64,000 nt of DNA from Catellatospora citrea. GTDB lineage: Bacteria > Actinomycetota > Actinomycetes > Mycobacteriales > Micromonosporaceae. The stretch is from contig NZ_RAPR01000001.1 in the NCBI RefSeq assembly GCF_003610235.1, forward strand, positions 1,674,001-1,738,000, given 5' to 3'. Made by a program: the position numbers and the translations under genes. Below are positions 8,530-15,957 of this stretch, one piece after another (the stretch's first letter is position 1; every line of letters starts with the position of its first letter). A model generated the notes under the pieces. That model saw nothing but the letters and a program-made list of their open reading frames with translations, was not told the DNA's origin and did no database searches.

Positions 8530-9837
8530 CTAACTCTGCCGCAGGAACCTGTCCAGTACCCGCACGCCGAACTGTAGTCCCTCCACCGGCACGCGCTCGT
8601 CGATGCCATGGAACAACGCGGAGAAGTTCAGGTCGGGCGGCAGGCGCAGCGGGGCGAAACCGAAGCAGCGGATACCGAGCCGGGCGAACGACTTGGCGTC
8701 GGTGCCACCCGAAAGCATGTACGGGACGGCGTGTGCGCCCGGGTCTTCCGCCTTGAGCGCCAGTGCCATCGCATCCACCAGCGCCCCGTCGAACCCGGTC
8801 TCCAGCGCGGGCTGGCGGTGAATCGACTCTATCTCCAGATCCGGGCCGAGCACCTCCACCAGCTGCTCGCGGAACAGCTCGAACTGCCCCGGCAGGGTCC
8901 GGCAGTCGATCGTGGCGCTCGCCCGGCCGGGGATGACGTTGTCCTTGTAACCGGCGTTCAGGCGGGTCGGGTTGGCGGTGTTGCGGATCGTCGCGCCGAT
9001 CATGGTGGCGATCGGGCCGAGCTTGGCGATGGCGGCCTCGGGGTCCTCCGGGTCGATCTCGATCTGCAGCGCCTCGCCGACCTCCTCGAGGAAGGCCCGC
9101 ACGGTCGGGGTCACCACGACCGGGAAGCGGTGGCGGCCGACCCGGGCGACGGCCTCGGACAGCACCGTCACGGCGTTGTCGTCGTGCACGAAGGAGCCGT
9201 GGCCGGGGCGGCCGGTGGCGTGCACGCGCAGCCAGTCGATGCCCTTCTCGGCCGTCTGGATCATGTAAAGGCGCAGGTCGTTGCTGACCGTGTAGGAGAA
9301 GCCGCCGACCTCGCCGATCGCCTCGGTGCAGCCCTCGAACAGGTCCCGGTGCTCGTCGACGAGGAACGCCGCGCCGTAGTCGCTGCCGGCCTCCTCGTCG
9401 GCGGTGTAGGCGAGCACGATGTCGCGCGGCGGCACGTAGCCGGTGCGCTGCCAGTCGCGCACCACGGCCAGCGACATGGCGTCGAAGTCCTTCATGTCGA
9501 CCGCGCCCCGGCCCCAGATGAAGTCGTCCTTGATCTCCCCGGAGAACGGGTGCACCGACCACTCGCTCGCGTCGGCCGGCACCACGTCCAGGTGCCCGTG
9601 CACCAGCAGCGCCCCGCGCGAGGAGTCCGCGCCCGGGATGCGGGTGACCACGCTGGCCCGGCCCGGCCGGCTCTCCAGCAGCTGCGGGTCGAGGCCGACC
9701 TCGCTGAGCTTGGTCGCGACGTACTCGGCGGCGCCCCGCTCCCCGGCGCTGGTGGCCAGATCACCCGTGTTGGTGGTGTCGATGCGGATCAGGTCGCGGC
9801 AGAGGTCGATAACCTCGTCAGTGGCGGGCGTACGCAT
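8530..9837 (-). CDS. M20/M25/M40 family metallo-hydrolase (peptidase)
   Basis: A 435-residue zinc-dependent exo- or dipeptidase of the M20 family. The metal motifs are HGHLDVVP (His and catalytic Asp), GRGAVDMKDF (bridging Asp), the Glu-Glu pair in YTADEEAGSDYG, and a C-terminal FHGIDERVP histidine. The dimerisation insert has TGRPGHGSF. It starts MRTPATDEVIDLCRDLIRIDTTN. The start lies opposite a DUF3159 gene across 112 bases that contain an iron-box-like palindrome. It is cytoplasmic, with no signal peptide. Confidence 0.92.
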   Translation of the reverse strand: MRTPATDEVIDLCRDLIRIDTTNTGDLATSAGERGAAEYVATKLSEVGLDPQLLESRPGRASVVTRIPGADSSRGALLVHGHLDVVPADASEWSVHPFSGEIKDDFIWGRGAVDMKDFDAMSLAVVRDWQRTGYVPPRDIVLAYTADEEAGSDYGAAFLVDEHRDLFEGCTEAIGEVGGFSYTVSNDLRLYMIQTAEKGIDWLRVHATGRPGHGSFVHDDNAVTVLSEAVARVGRHRFPVVVTPTVRAFLEEVGEALQIEIDPEDPEAAIAKLGPIATMIGATIRNTANPTRLNAGYKDNVIPGRASATIDCRTLPGQFELFREQLVEVLGPDLEIESIHRQPALETGFDGALVDAMALALKAEDPGAHAVPYMLSGGTDAKSFARLGIRCFGFAPLRLPPDLNFSALFHGIDERVPVEGLQFGVRVLDRFLRQS

Positions 9838-9907
9838 AAGGATCTTCCTACCAGGTCGGGGCGGAATGTCCCAGCGCAGGACGCGGCCGCTTCCCGCCCG
9901 ATACAGA

Positions 9908-9926
9908 ACAGGCTAGGCTCACCTAA
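9908..9926. promoter_or_regulatory. IdeR/DtxR-like iron box
   Basis: The 19 bases ACAGGCTAGGCTCACCTAA match the DtxR/IdeR consensus (TTAGGTTAGSCTAACCTAA) at 15 of 19 positions by my count. They lie in the divergent region between the M20 peptidase and the DUF3159 gene, 24 bases upstream of the latter's GTG. Iron control of either gene is an inference. Confidence 0.45.
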
Positions 9927-9949
9927 CCCGACGACCCGCTGGAGAACCC

Positions 9950-10615
9950 GTGACCGCCACCCGGCCCGACCCCGCCGGTGAGAGCTTCGCCGAACTGCTC
10001 GGCGGACGCCGCGCCGCGCTGGACGCCACGCTCGGCCCACTGGCCTTCGGCATCGCCTTCGTGGCCGGCGACCGCTCGCTCGAGTGGGGGGTGGGCGCGG
10101 CCATCGCGGTCACCGTGGCCATCGGGGTGTGGCGGGTGCTGCGCGGCGACAAGCTCAGCGCGGTGCTGCTCGGCCTGCTCGGCGTCGTCGTCGCCGCGCT
10201 GATCGCGCTGTACACGAACCGGCCCGAGGCGTTCTTCCTGATCCGCATCGCCACCAACGCCGCCAGCGCACTGGCCTGGGCCCTCAGCATCGTGCTGCGG
10301 TGGCCGCTGCTCGGCGTGGTAGTCGGCGGAGTGCTCGGCCAGCGCAGTTCGTGGCGGCGCGACCCGGCGCTGCTGCGCGCGTACAGCCGGGCCAGCTGGA
10401 TCTGGGTGATGCAGTACGTCGTGCGGCTCGCGGTATGGCTGCCGCTGGCCTGGGCGGGCCAGACCGAGGCGCTGGCGTTCAGCTTCGTGGCGCTGACCTG
10501 GCCGGTGGTCGCGGCGTGCCTCGCCGTCAGCTGGTACGTGATGCGCCGGTCCCTGCCCGAGGGCCATCCCGGCCTGCGCCACCCCGTGCTCGACACCGCA
10601 CCCGCCGGCGTCTAG
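9950..10615 (+). CDS. DUF3159 domain membrane protein
   Basis: A 221-residue membrane protein of the actinobacterial DUF3159 family. After SFAELLGGRRAALDATLGPL come five to six hydrophobic segments, with the conserved VLRGDKLSAVLLGLLGV and later SWIWVMQYVVRLAVWLPL. Family members are often encoded near DNA repair or tRNA genes; the function is unknown. The start is GTG. A possible iron box lies just upstream. The following acetyltransferase begins only 10 bases after its stop, so the two probably form an operon. Confidence 0.82.
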   Translation: MTATRPDPAGESFAELLGGRRAALDATLGPLAFGIAFVAGDRSLEWGVGAAIAVTVAIGVWRVLRGDKLSAVLLGLLGVVVAALIALYTNRPEAFFLIRIATNAASALAWALSIVLRWPLLGVVVGGVLGQRSSWRRDPALLRAYSRASWIWVMQYVVRLAVWLPLAWAGQTEALAFSFVALTWPVVAACLAVSWYVMRRSLPEGHPGLRHPVLDTAPAGV

Positions 10616-10624
10616 CCTCGCCCG

Positions 10625-11359
10625 GTGAGTTTCACCGCGGAGCCCATGCACGCCCGCCCCCGCCCGCAGGAGCAGCTCGACCGGCTGTTCGCGGGCGGCT
10701 GGCCGGAGTTCATCTTCCACGACCAGGAGACCAAGCTCCACATCGGACGTGTCCGCGAGCTGTTCGCCGACCTGGAGCTGCTGCTGCTGGACGGTGCCGA
10801 GCCGGTGGCCGCGGGCTGGGCCGTGCCGCTGTGCTGGAACGGCGAGGTCGACGACCTGCCCGCCGGGTACAACGACAGCCTCGCCCGCGCCCTGGCGGCG
10901 CACGACGCCGGGCGGACGCCGGACACGCACGCCGTGCTCGCCGCGCAGGTGCACCCCGACCGGCAGGGCGCCGGACTGGCGGCGAAGCTGCTCACCGCGC
11001 TGTGCGAGGACGCCGCGCGGCGCGGCCGCACCCGGGTGATCTGCCCGGTCCGTCCCACGCACAAGTCCCGCTACCCGCTCGCCCCGATCGAGCGCTACCA
11101 GACGTGGACCCGGCCGGACGGGCTGCCGCAGGACCCGTGGCTGCGCACGCATGTCCGGATGGGCGCGCGGGTGCTCGCCGCCGCGCCGCGCTCGCAGGTC
11201 ATCACCGGTTCGGTCACCGAGTGGGAGAACTGGACCGGCATGCCCCTGCCCGACTCGGGCGACTACGTCATCCCCGAGGGGCTGAGCACCCTGCGCGTCG
11301 ACCGCGCGGCGGGCACGGCCGTCTACACCGAACCCAACGTCTGGGTCCGCCACCGCTGA
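10625..11359 (+). CDS. GNAT-family acetyltransferase-like protein
   Basis: A 244-residue protein with a GNAT core: the acetyl-CoA pyrophosphate-binding loop is VHPDRQGAGLAAKLLTALCEDA at about residues 102-124, preceded by the strand ELLLLDGAEPVAAGWAVPL. The C-terminal half (RYPLAPIERYQTWTRPDGL, DPWLRTHVRMGARVL) is longer than a minimal GNAT domain. The acceptor is unknown. The start is GTG, 10 bases after the DUF3159 stop. Confidence 0.75.
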   Translation: MSFTAEPMHARPRPQEQLDRLFAGGWPEFIFHDQETKLHIGRVRELFADLELLLLDGAEPVAAGWAVPLCWNGEVDDLPAGYNDSLARALAAHDAGRTPDTHAVLAAQVHPDRQGAGLAAKLLTALCEDAARRGRTRVICPVRPTHKSRYPLAPIERYQTWTRPDGLPQDPWLRTHVRMGARVLAAAPRSQVITGSVTEWENWTGMPLPDSGDYVIPEGLSTLRVDRAAGTAVYTEPNVWVRHR

Positions 11360-11410
11360 ACCGATTACCTTCTGCCATCGACCCATAACACAACGTTCAT
11401 ATAACAGCCA

Positions 11411-11426
11411 CGCGCATGCATGCGCG
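11411..11426. promoter_or_regulatory. Perfect 16-base palindrome
   Basis: CGCGCATGCATGCGCG is a perfect palindrome inside the AT-richer stretch 11380-11455, the only obvious promoter-like region upstream of the RheA-like regulator. TATAAC lies just before it and CATATAGC just after, so it may be an operator overlapping a promoter. Confidence 0.4.
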
Positions 11427-11457
11427 ACATCGCATATAGCGTGCTTCACTGGTCTTT

Positions 11458-11676
11458 GTGGACGGCGAGCCGACTACGCCGGTTGCCCATCCGCCGTCGG
11501 CAGTCACTCCGGACGGCGGCCTCGGCCCGGCACGCGCGTTGCGCAACGCGCTGGTCGGCTCGACGTTCCACGACAGGCGCCCGGTCGCGGCCGCGCCGCC
11601 GGGTGGCGGCAGACCGGCCCGGCTGCTGACCGAAGAGGTCGCGCCGCACCCCGCCGATCCGTCAACGCCGCGTTGA
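11458..11676 (+). CDS. Uncertain small ORF upstream of the RheA-like regulator
   Basis: A 72-residue frame from GTG, Pro/Ala/Gly-rich (ALRNALVGSTFHDRRPVA in the middle), without recognisable domain, signal or membrane segment. Its third-position GC looks lower than in neighbouring genes and no ribosome site precedes it. It overlaps the extreme 5' end of the next frame by four bases. It contains an 18-base perfect palindrome (11534-11551). It could be a real leader gene or simply non-coding upstream sequence. Confidence 0.25.
   Translation: MDGEPTTPVAHPPSAVTPDGGLGPARALRNALVGSTFHDRRPVAAAPPGGGRPARLLTEEVAPHPADPSTPR
11534..11551. promoter_or_regulatory. Perfect 18-base palindrome
   Basis: GCGCGTTGCGCAACGCGC is self-complementary over 18 bases. 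It lies about 130 bases upstream of the RheA-like regulator and shares the GTTG/CAAC core of the two operator candidates at 11661-11677 and 12018-12036. Confidence 0.35.
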
Positions 11677-11677
11677 C
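11661..11677. promoter_or_regulatory. RheA-like operator candidate, upstream copy
   Basis: GTCAAC and GTTGAC separated by five bases form an inverted repeat immediately before the ATG at 11679. The published operator of Streptomyces RheA (repressor of hsp18) is TGTCATC-N5-GATGACA, the same size and spacing with one base changed per arm. A second copy lies inside the gene at 12018-12036. Confidence 0.55.
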
Positions 11678-11678
11678 A

Positions 11679-12308
11679 ATGCACCGGTCGGCCACCGACC
11701 ATGGCGGCGTGGCCTCCTCCCCCTCCGGCGACCCGGACCCGCATCGCCACCATGTCGGCACGGTCGGGCTGGACCTGCACCGACGCGTGCTGGCGGCCGT
11801 ACGCGGCGACGCGGACGAGATCTCGGGCGCGCTCGCGGACCTGCGCGACCTGCGCGCCGCGATCGACCACGCGGAGCGCGACCTGCTGGCCGCCGCCCGC
11901 CGCCGAGGCGTGAGCTGGGGGCGGGTCGCGGCGGCGCTCGGCCTGCGCTCCCGCCAGGCCGCCGAGCAGCGTGCGGCCCGGCTCAGCGAGCAGGCGGCCG
12001 CCTCGGACCGTCACGATTGTCAACACTGCGTTGACACCGAGCCGGTCGCCGCACTGCGTGCCGCGGCCCGGGCCGCGGCGGCGCGGATGGCCGCGGACCC
12101 GTCCTGGGACGGCGTCCGCCCTCGCGCCGCACTGGTGCGCACGGGTCTCGCAGCAGCCGCCGACGCCCCGGCCGGAGCACTGTATTCCCTGGTGAAGCAC
12201 GCAGTGGACGACCTGGACACGGTCGATCTGGACGGGCGTCCGGTGCTGCTGCGGGTCGCCGTGGCCGAGCTGCGCCGGGCCTACCGCGCCGCCACGCCGG
12301 CGGCCTGA
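11679..12308 (+). CDS. RheA/HSP18-type transcriptional regulator
   Basis: A 209-residue protein with one clear helix-turn-helix, RRRGVSWGRVAAALGLRSRQAAEQRAARL, preceded by a helical segment (DEISGALADLRDLRAAIDHAERDLLAAA). This arrangement matches actinobacterial proteins annotated as HSP18 transcriptional regulators; RheA of Streptomyces is a temperature-sensing repressor of hsp18. Two inverted repeats of the RheA operator type lie at and inside the gene, which supports autoregulation. The start is uncertain: ATG 11679 or GTG 11709, neither with a good ribosome site. A C-Q-H-C motif lies around residue 115, encoded by the internal palindrome. No hsp18-like gene is nearby. Confidence 0.65.
   Translation: MHRSATDHGGVASSPSGDPDPHRHHVGTVGLDLHRRVLAAVRGDADEISGALADLRDLRAAIDHAERDLLAAARRRGVSWGRVAAALGLRSRQAAEQRAARLSEQAAASDRHDCQHCVDTEPVAALRAAARAAAARMAADPSWDGVRPRAALVRTGLAAAADAPAGALYSLVKHAVDDLDTVDLDGRPVLLRVAVAELRRAYRAATPAA
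12018..12036. promoter_or_regulatory. RheA-like operator candidate, intragenic copy
   Basis: TGTCAACACTGCGTTGACA is a perfect 7+5+7 inverted repeat within the coding region of the regulator, in the linker after the helix-turn-helix. It repeats the GTCAAC-N5-GTTGAC pattern of the upstream site at 11661. Confidence 0.5.
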
Positions 12309-12337
12309 GCCGGGCCGCGCCGCGGCTGACGTCCACA

Positions 12338-12366
12338 TTGACAGCCCACCGCGGGCCACCCATGAT
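12338..12366 (+). promoter_or_regulatory. Promoter of the MFS transporter gene
   Basis: A consensus -35 hexamer TTGACA (12338-12343) is followed after 17 bases by CATGAT (12361-12366), four of six matches to the -10 consensus. It lies 34 bases upstream of the MFS start codon. The -35 also resembles half of the GTTGACA operator arm. Confidence 0.55.
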
Positions 12367-12399
12367 GAGCCGCTCAGACTCAACTATGGGGAGGAACTC

Positions 12400-13575
12400 A
12401 TGGGCGGCGGACCGACGGCGGTGCTCGGCGACCGGAACGCCAGGCTGTTTCTCGGGGTCACCCTCGCTTCGGGATTCGGCAGCACGGCCATGTCGCTGGC
12501 CGCGTCGGTGTGGGTGCTCACGCTGACCGGTTCGGCCGGCCTCGCCGCGCTGTGCGGCCTGTGCGTCTACCTGCCGTCCCTGGCCGGTCCGGTGCTGGGC
12601 GCCCTGGTCGACCGGCTGCCCCGGCAGCGGCTGCTGGTGACGACCAGCATCGCCATGGCCGCCCTCCTGCTGACCCTGCTCGCCGTGCGCGGACCCGCCC
12701 AGACCTGGCTGATCTTCGCGGTGATGCTCGGCTACGGCGTCAGCTTCGTGCTGCTCGACGCGGGCGAGGCCGTGATCCTCCAGGCGGCCGTGCCCGCCGA
12801 CCGGCTCGGCGGGGTGAACAGCCTGCGGATGAGCGTGCAGGAGGGCCTGAAACTGGTCGCACCGCTGGCCGGCGCGGCGCTGTTCACGCTGCGCGGCGGC
12901 CCGTCGGTGGCCCTGCTCGCCGCGCTGACGCTGGGCCTGGCCGCCGCCTGCTACGCCGCCATCCGGCCCGGCACGCTGCCCGCGACCAGGCCCGGCACGG
13001 GCTCGCTGCTGCGGCACACCCGGGAGGGCATGGGCTTCCTGTGGCGGCATCCGACGCTGCGCGCGCTGGTTGCGACCGGTTCGGCGGCGGTGGCGATGTC
13101 GGGGCTGTCCAACGCGGCGGCCTACCTGGTCATCCTCAACGATCTGGGGCGGGCGCCCGAGTTCGCCGGAGTGCTGGCCGCCGCGCAGGGCGCCGGGTCG
13201 GTCGCGGGCGGGCTGCTGTGCGGGCGGCTGCTGGACCGCCGCGGCGAGCCCGCCGCGGCGTGGTGGGGCGCCGCGCTGTCCGCGCTGGGCCTGGCGCTGC
13301 AGTGCGTACCGTCGACACCGGTCGTCGCCCTGGGCCGGGTGCTGCTCGGGGTGGGTCTGCCGTGGACGGTCGTCGCCGCGATGACGGCCGTGCAGCGGCA
13401 TACGCCCCCGGCGCTGATCGGCCGGGTCGCCGCGACGGCAGGCACCGCCGTGTTCGCGCCGACGGCGCTGACCATCGCCGTCGGCGCGGGCGCGGTCGAA
13501 CTGCTCGACCACCGCGCCGTGCTCGGCATCGCCGCGGCCCTCACCGTCCTGGCCGCGACGACGCTGCGCCGTTGA
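12400..13575 (+). CDS. MFS transporter
   Basis: A 391-residue transporter of the major facilitator superfamily with about 12 hydrophobic helices. After helix 2 comes LVDRLPRQRLLV, the position of the family loop motif, and FLWRHPTLRALVATGSAAVAM lies near the domain linker. It resembles exporters of the macrolide-efflux/enterobactin-exporter type; the substrate is unknown. A strong ribosome site (GGGGAGGAACTC) and a good promoter precede it. Confidence 0.85.
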   Translation: MGGGPTAVLGDRNARLFLGVTLASGFGSTAMSLAASVWVLTLTGSAGLAALCGLCVYLPSLAGPVLGALVDRLPRQRLLVTTSIAMAALLLTLLAVRGPAQTWLIFAVMLGYGVSFVLLDAGEAVILQAAVPADRLGGVNSLRMSVQEGLKLVAPLAGAALFTLRGGPSVALLAALTLGLAAACYAAIRPGTLPATRPGTGSLLRHTREGMGFLWRHPTLRALVATGSAAVAMSGLSNAAAYLVILNDLGRAPEFAGVLAAAQGAGSVAGGLLCGRLLDRRGEPAAAWWGAALSALGLALQCVPSTPVVALGRVLLGVGLPWTVVAAMTAVQRHTPPALIGRVAATAGTAVFAPTALTIAVGAGAVELLDHRAVLGIAAALTVLAATTLRR

Positions 13576-13659
13576 CGTCGGGCCGGGGTCGCGGGTTCGG
13601 CCTGCACCAAAACAGCCGGTTCGCCGCGCTCGGCACCCCGACGGGGCGACGATGGGGCG

Positions 13660-14688
13660 GTGACCGGCTGGGTGCTGCACGTGGACCTGGACCAGTTCGT
13701 GGCCGCGGTCGAGGTGCTGCGCCGGCCGGAGCTGCGCGGGCGGCCGGTGGTGGTGGGCGGCGACGGCGACCCGAGCAAACGCGGCGTGGTCAGCACCGCG
13801 TCGTACGAGGCCCGGGAGTACGGCGTGCATTCGGGGCAGCCGTTGCGCGTCGCCGCCCGCAAGTGCCCGGACGCGGTGTTCCTGCCCGTCGACTCCGCGG
13901 CGTACGAGCAGGCGTCGGCGCTGGTCATGGCGGCGTTGCGGGACACCGGCGCGGTGGTGGAGGTGCTCGGCTGGGACGAGGCGTTCCTCGCCCTGGACAC
14001 CGGCGACCCGGAGGCCGCCGCCCGCGACGTCCAGCGGCGGGTGCGGGACGCGACCGGCCTCGACTGCACCGTCGGCATCGGGGACAACCGGCTGCGCGCC
14101 AAGCTCGCCACCGGGTTCGGCAAGCCCGCCGGGGTGTTCCGGCTGACCCGGGCGAACTGGGGCGAGGTGATGGACGACCGGCCCACCGACGCGCTGTGGG
14201 GCATCGGCGCGAAGACCGCGAAACGGCTGGCCGCGCACGGCCTGCACACCGTCGCCGAGCTGGCCGCCGCCGACCCGCAGGAACTGGCCGCCGGGTTCGG
14301 CCCGGCCACCGGCCCGTGGCTGGTGCGGCTCGCGCGCGGCGAGGACGACACCCCGGTCACGGGAGCGCCGTACGTCGCGCGGTCGCTGAGCAAGGAGACG
14401 ACGTTCCAGGCCGACCTCGACGACTGGGCCGAGGTGCGCCGGGAGGTGCTGGTGCTGGCCGCGCGGGTCGCCGACGCGGTGGCGGCGCAGGAGCGCCCGG
14501 TGGGGCGGGTGGTGGTGAAGGTGCGCTACGCCCCGTTCATCACCCGCACCCACGGCCACACCCTCGACGCGCCCACCACCGACCCGGCGGCCGTCGAACG
14601 GGCCGCCCTGGCCGCCCTCGCCGCCTTCTCCGCCGACCGCCCGGTCCGCCTCCTCGGCGTGCGTGCCGAGTTCGCGACGGAGACCTGA
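13660..14688 (+). CDS. dinB: DNA polymerase IV (Y family, DinB-type)
   Basis: A 342-residue Y-family translesion polymerase. Motifs: HVDLDQFVAAVE (metal-binding Asp), VVSTASYEAREYGVHSGQPL, VLGWDEAFL (catalytic Asp-Glu, with GW in place of the usual S[IL]), and VGIGDNRLRAKLATGFGKPAGV. The helix-hairpin-helix is LWGIGAKTAKRLAAHGLHTV. The C-terminus ends RAEFATET with no QL[SD]LF-type beta-clamp tail, so recruitment to the clamp may differ from E. coli Pol IV. The start is GTG with GGGGCG before it. No SOS box was found upstream. Confidence 0.92.
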   Translation: MTGWVLHVDLDQFVAAVEVLRRPELRGRPVVVGGDGDPSKRGVVSTASYEAREYGVHSGQPLRVAARKCPDAVFLPVDSAAYEQASALVMAALRDTGAVVEVLGWDEAFLALDTGDPEAAARDVQRRVRDATGLDCTVGIGDNRLRAKLATGFGKPAGVFRLTRANWGEVMDDRPTDALWGIGAKTAKRLAAHGLHTVAELAAADPQELAAGFGPATGPWLVRLARGEDDTPVTGAPYVARSLSKETTFQADLDDWAEVRREVLVLAARVADAVAAQERPVGRVVVKVRYAPFITRTHGHTLDAPTTDPAAVERAALAALAAFSADRPVRLLGVRAEFATET

Positions 14689-14702
14689 CGCGGCAGCGGG
14701 CG

Positions 14703-14888
14703 CTACTCCGCGGCCTCCTGCGAGGTGCGGCGCTCCGTGTAGAGGTCGGGGCCGCGCTCAGCGCGCAGGGTGCGGATGTCCGATTCGGCCAGGATCGCCT
14801 CCGCCTGGGCCTGGGGATCGTCGCTGCCGACGGCCAGTTCCTCGGGCAGCAGCTTCTCGGCTCGTGAGGTGGTGCGGTCCTCGTCCAT
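14703..14888 (-). CDS. Small conserved hypothetical protein
   Basis: A 61-residue charged protein: the core LLPEELAVGSDDPQAQAEAI is followed by LAESDIRTLRAERGPDLY, a pattern I recognise as a conserved short actinobacterial family of unknown function. There is no signal or membrane segment. It is convergent with the Pol IV gene and has a 29-base gap to the nucleoside hydrolase stop. Confidence 0.65.
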   Translation of the reverse strand: MDEDRTTSRAEKLLPEELAVGSDDPQAQAEAILAESDIRTLRAERGPDLYTERRTSQEAAE

Positions 14889-14917
14889 GACTGACGGCTA
14901 CCTCGCCGGAGCCTTCC

Positions 14918-15847
14918 CTAAACCCGCCGGTCGAGGCTGGTCACCCGATCGAGCAGGGCGTCGACCACGGCGCGGTGGTCGGCGTCGACGACCACGTCGA
15001 CGGTCGGGCCGGTGCCCGGGTGCAGGTCCACCACCGTGTTGCCGCGGCTGGGTCCGTCGCCCGCGTCGACGTGGATCCGGGCGGGCCGCGTGGTCATCAG
15101 CTCCGGGTGCAGCACGGCCAGCACCGCGACCGCGTCGTGCACGGGGGTGACCGTGCCGAGGCCGTGGCGGTAGCCGCCCAGCGCCCGCGCGGTCAGCCCG
15201 CCGATCCGGCCGGACCCGGCGAGCGCGGCGATGTCCGCGTCGCCGAGGCCGGTGCGGCGGGTGACGTCCAGCGGCACCAGGGTGGTCGGCACGGACACGC
15301 CGGGGTCGGTCAGCACCCGGTGCGCGGCCTCCGGGTCGAACCACACGTTGAACTCCGCCGCCGGGGTCATGTTGCCCTCGCCGATCGACCCGCCCATCAC
15401 CACCAGCCGTTCGAGGCGCGCCGCGACCTGCGGATACATCGCGTAGAACAGGGCCACATCCGTGAGCGGCCCGACCGCGAACAGGGTGACCGGCTCGGCC
15501 GAGGCGGCCACCGTCGCGGCCAGGAACTCGGCCGCGGGCCGGGGGTCGGGCGCGCCGGGCGGCTCGGGCAGGGTGATGCCGCCGAGCCCGTCGTCGCCGT
15601 GGGCGCCCTTCTTCTCGGTGACGGGTACCCGTACCAGCGAGCGGGCCGCGCCCGCGGCGACCGGGACGTCGCCGCGCCCGGCCAGGGCGAGCACGGATCT
15701 GGCGTTGCGGGTGGTCAGCTCGATGCCGACGTTGCCGCCGACGGTGGTGACGCCGCGCAGGTCGAGTTCGGGGCTGGCGCAGATGGTCAGCAGCGCCATC
15801 ATGTCGTCGATACCCGGATCACAGTCGATCATCACAGCGCGCGCCAT
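14918..15847 (-). CDS. Nucleoside hydrolase
   Basis: A 309-residue inosine/uridine-preferring nucleoside hydrolase. The N-terminal calcium-binding signature is MIDCDPGIDDMMALL (DxDPGxDD); LVVMGGSIGEGNMTPAAEFN carries the substrate-binding Asn/Glu and the C-terminal metal Asp is in VTPVHDAVAVLAVL. It hydrolyses the N-glycosidic bond of ribonucleosides in salvage. The ATG at 15847 is chosen because GGGGGAGG lies 8 bases upstream; an ATG 18 bases earlier overlaps that ribosome site. Confidence 0.92.
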   Translation of the reverse strand: MARAVMIDCDPGIDDMMALLTICASPELDLRGVTTVGGNVGIELTTRNARSVLALAGRGDVPVAAGAARSLVRVPVTEKKGAHGDDGLGGITLPEPPGAPDPRPAAEFLAATVAASAEPVTLFAVGPLTDVALFYAMYPQVAARLERLVVMGGSIGEGNMTPAAEFNVWFDPEAAHRVLTDPGVSVPTTLVPLDVTRRTGLGDADIAALAGSGRIGGLTARALGGYRHGLGTVTPVHDAVAVLAVLHPELMTTRPARIHVDAGDGPSRGNTVVDLHPGTGPTVDVVVDADHRAVVDALLDRVTSLDRRV

Positions 15848-15957
15848 GCCGCCATCCTCCCCCATCGGTTGATCGGCCGCCGCCTGTCGCGCTCGCGACC
15901 CCCGGTATGCCGATTCGGACGGTTGCCAGACCCGTTGCCCGGCAACAGGGTGTCCCC

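Noticed and set aside
13576..13659. SOS box upstream of the Pol IV gene
   Set aside because: No TCGAAC-N4-GTTCGA match was found by eye.
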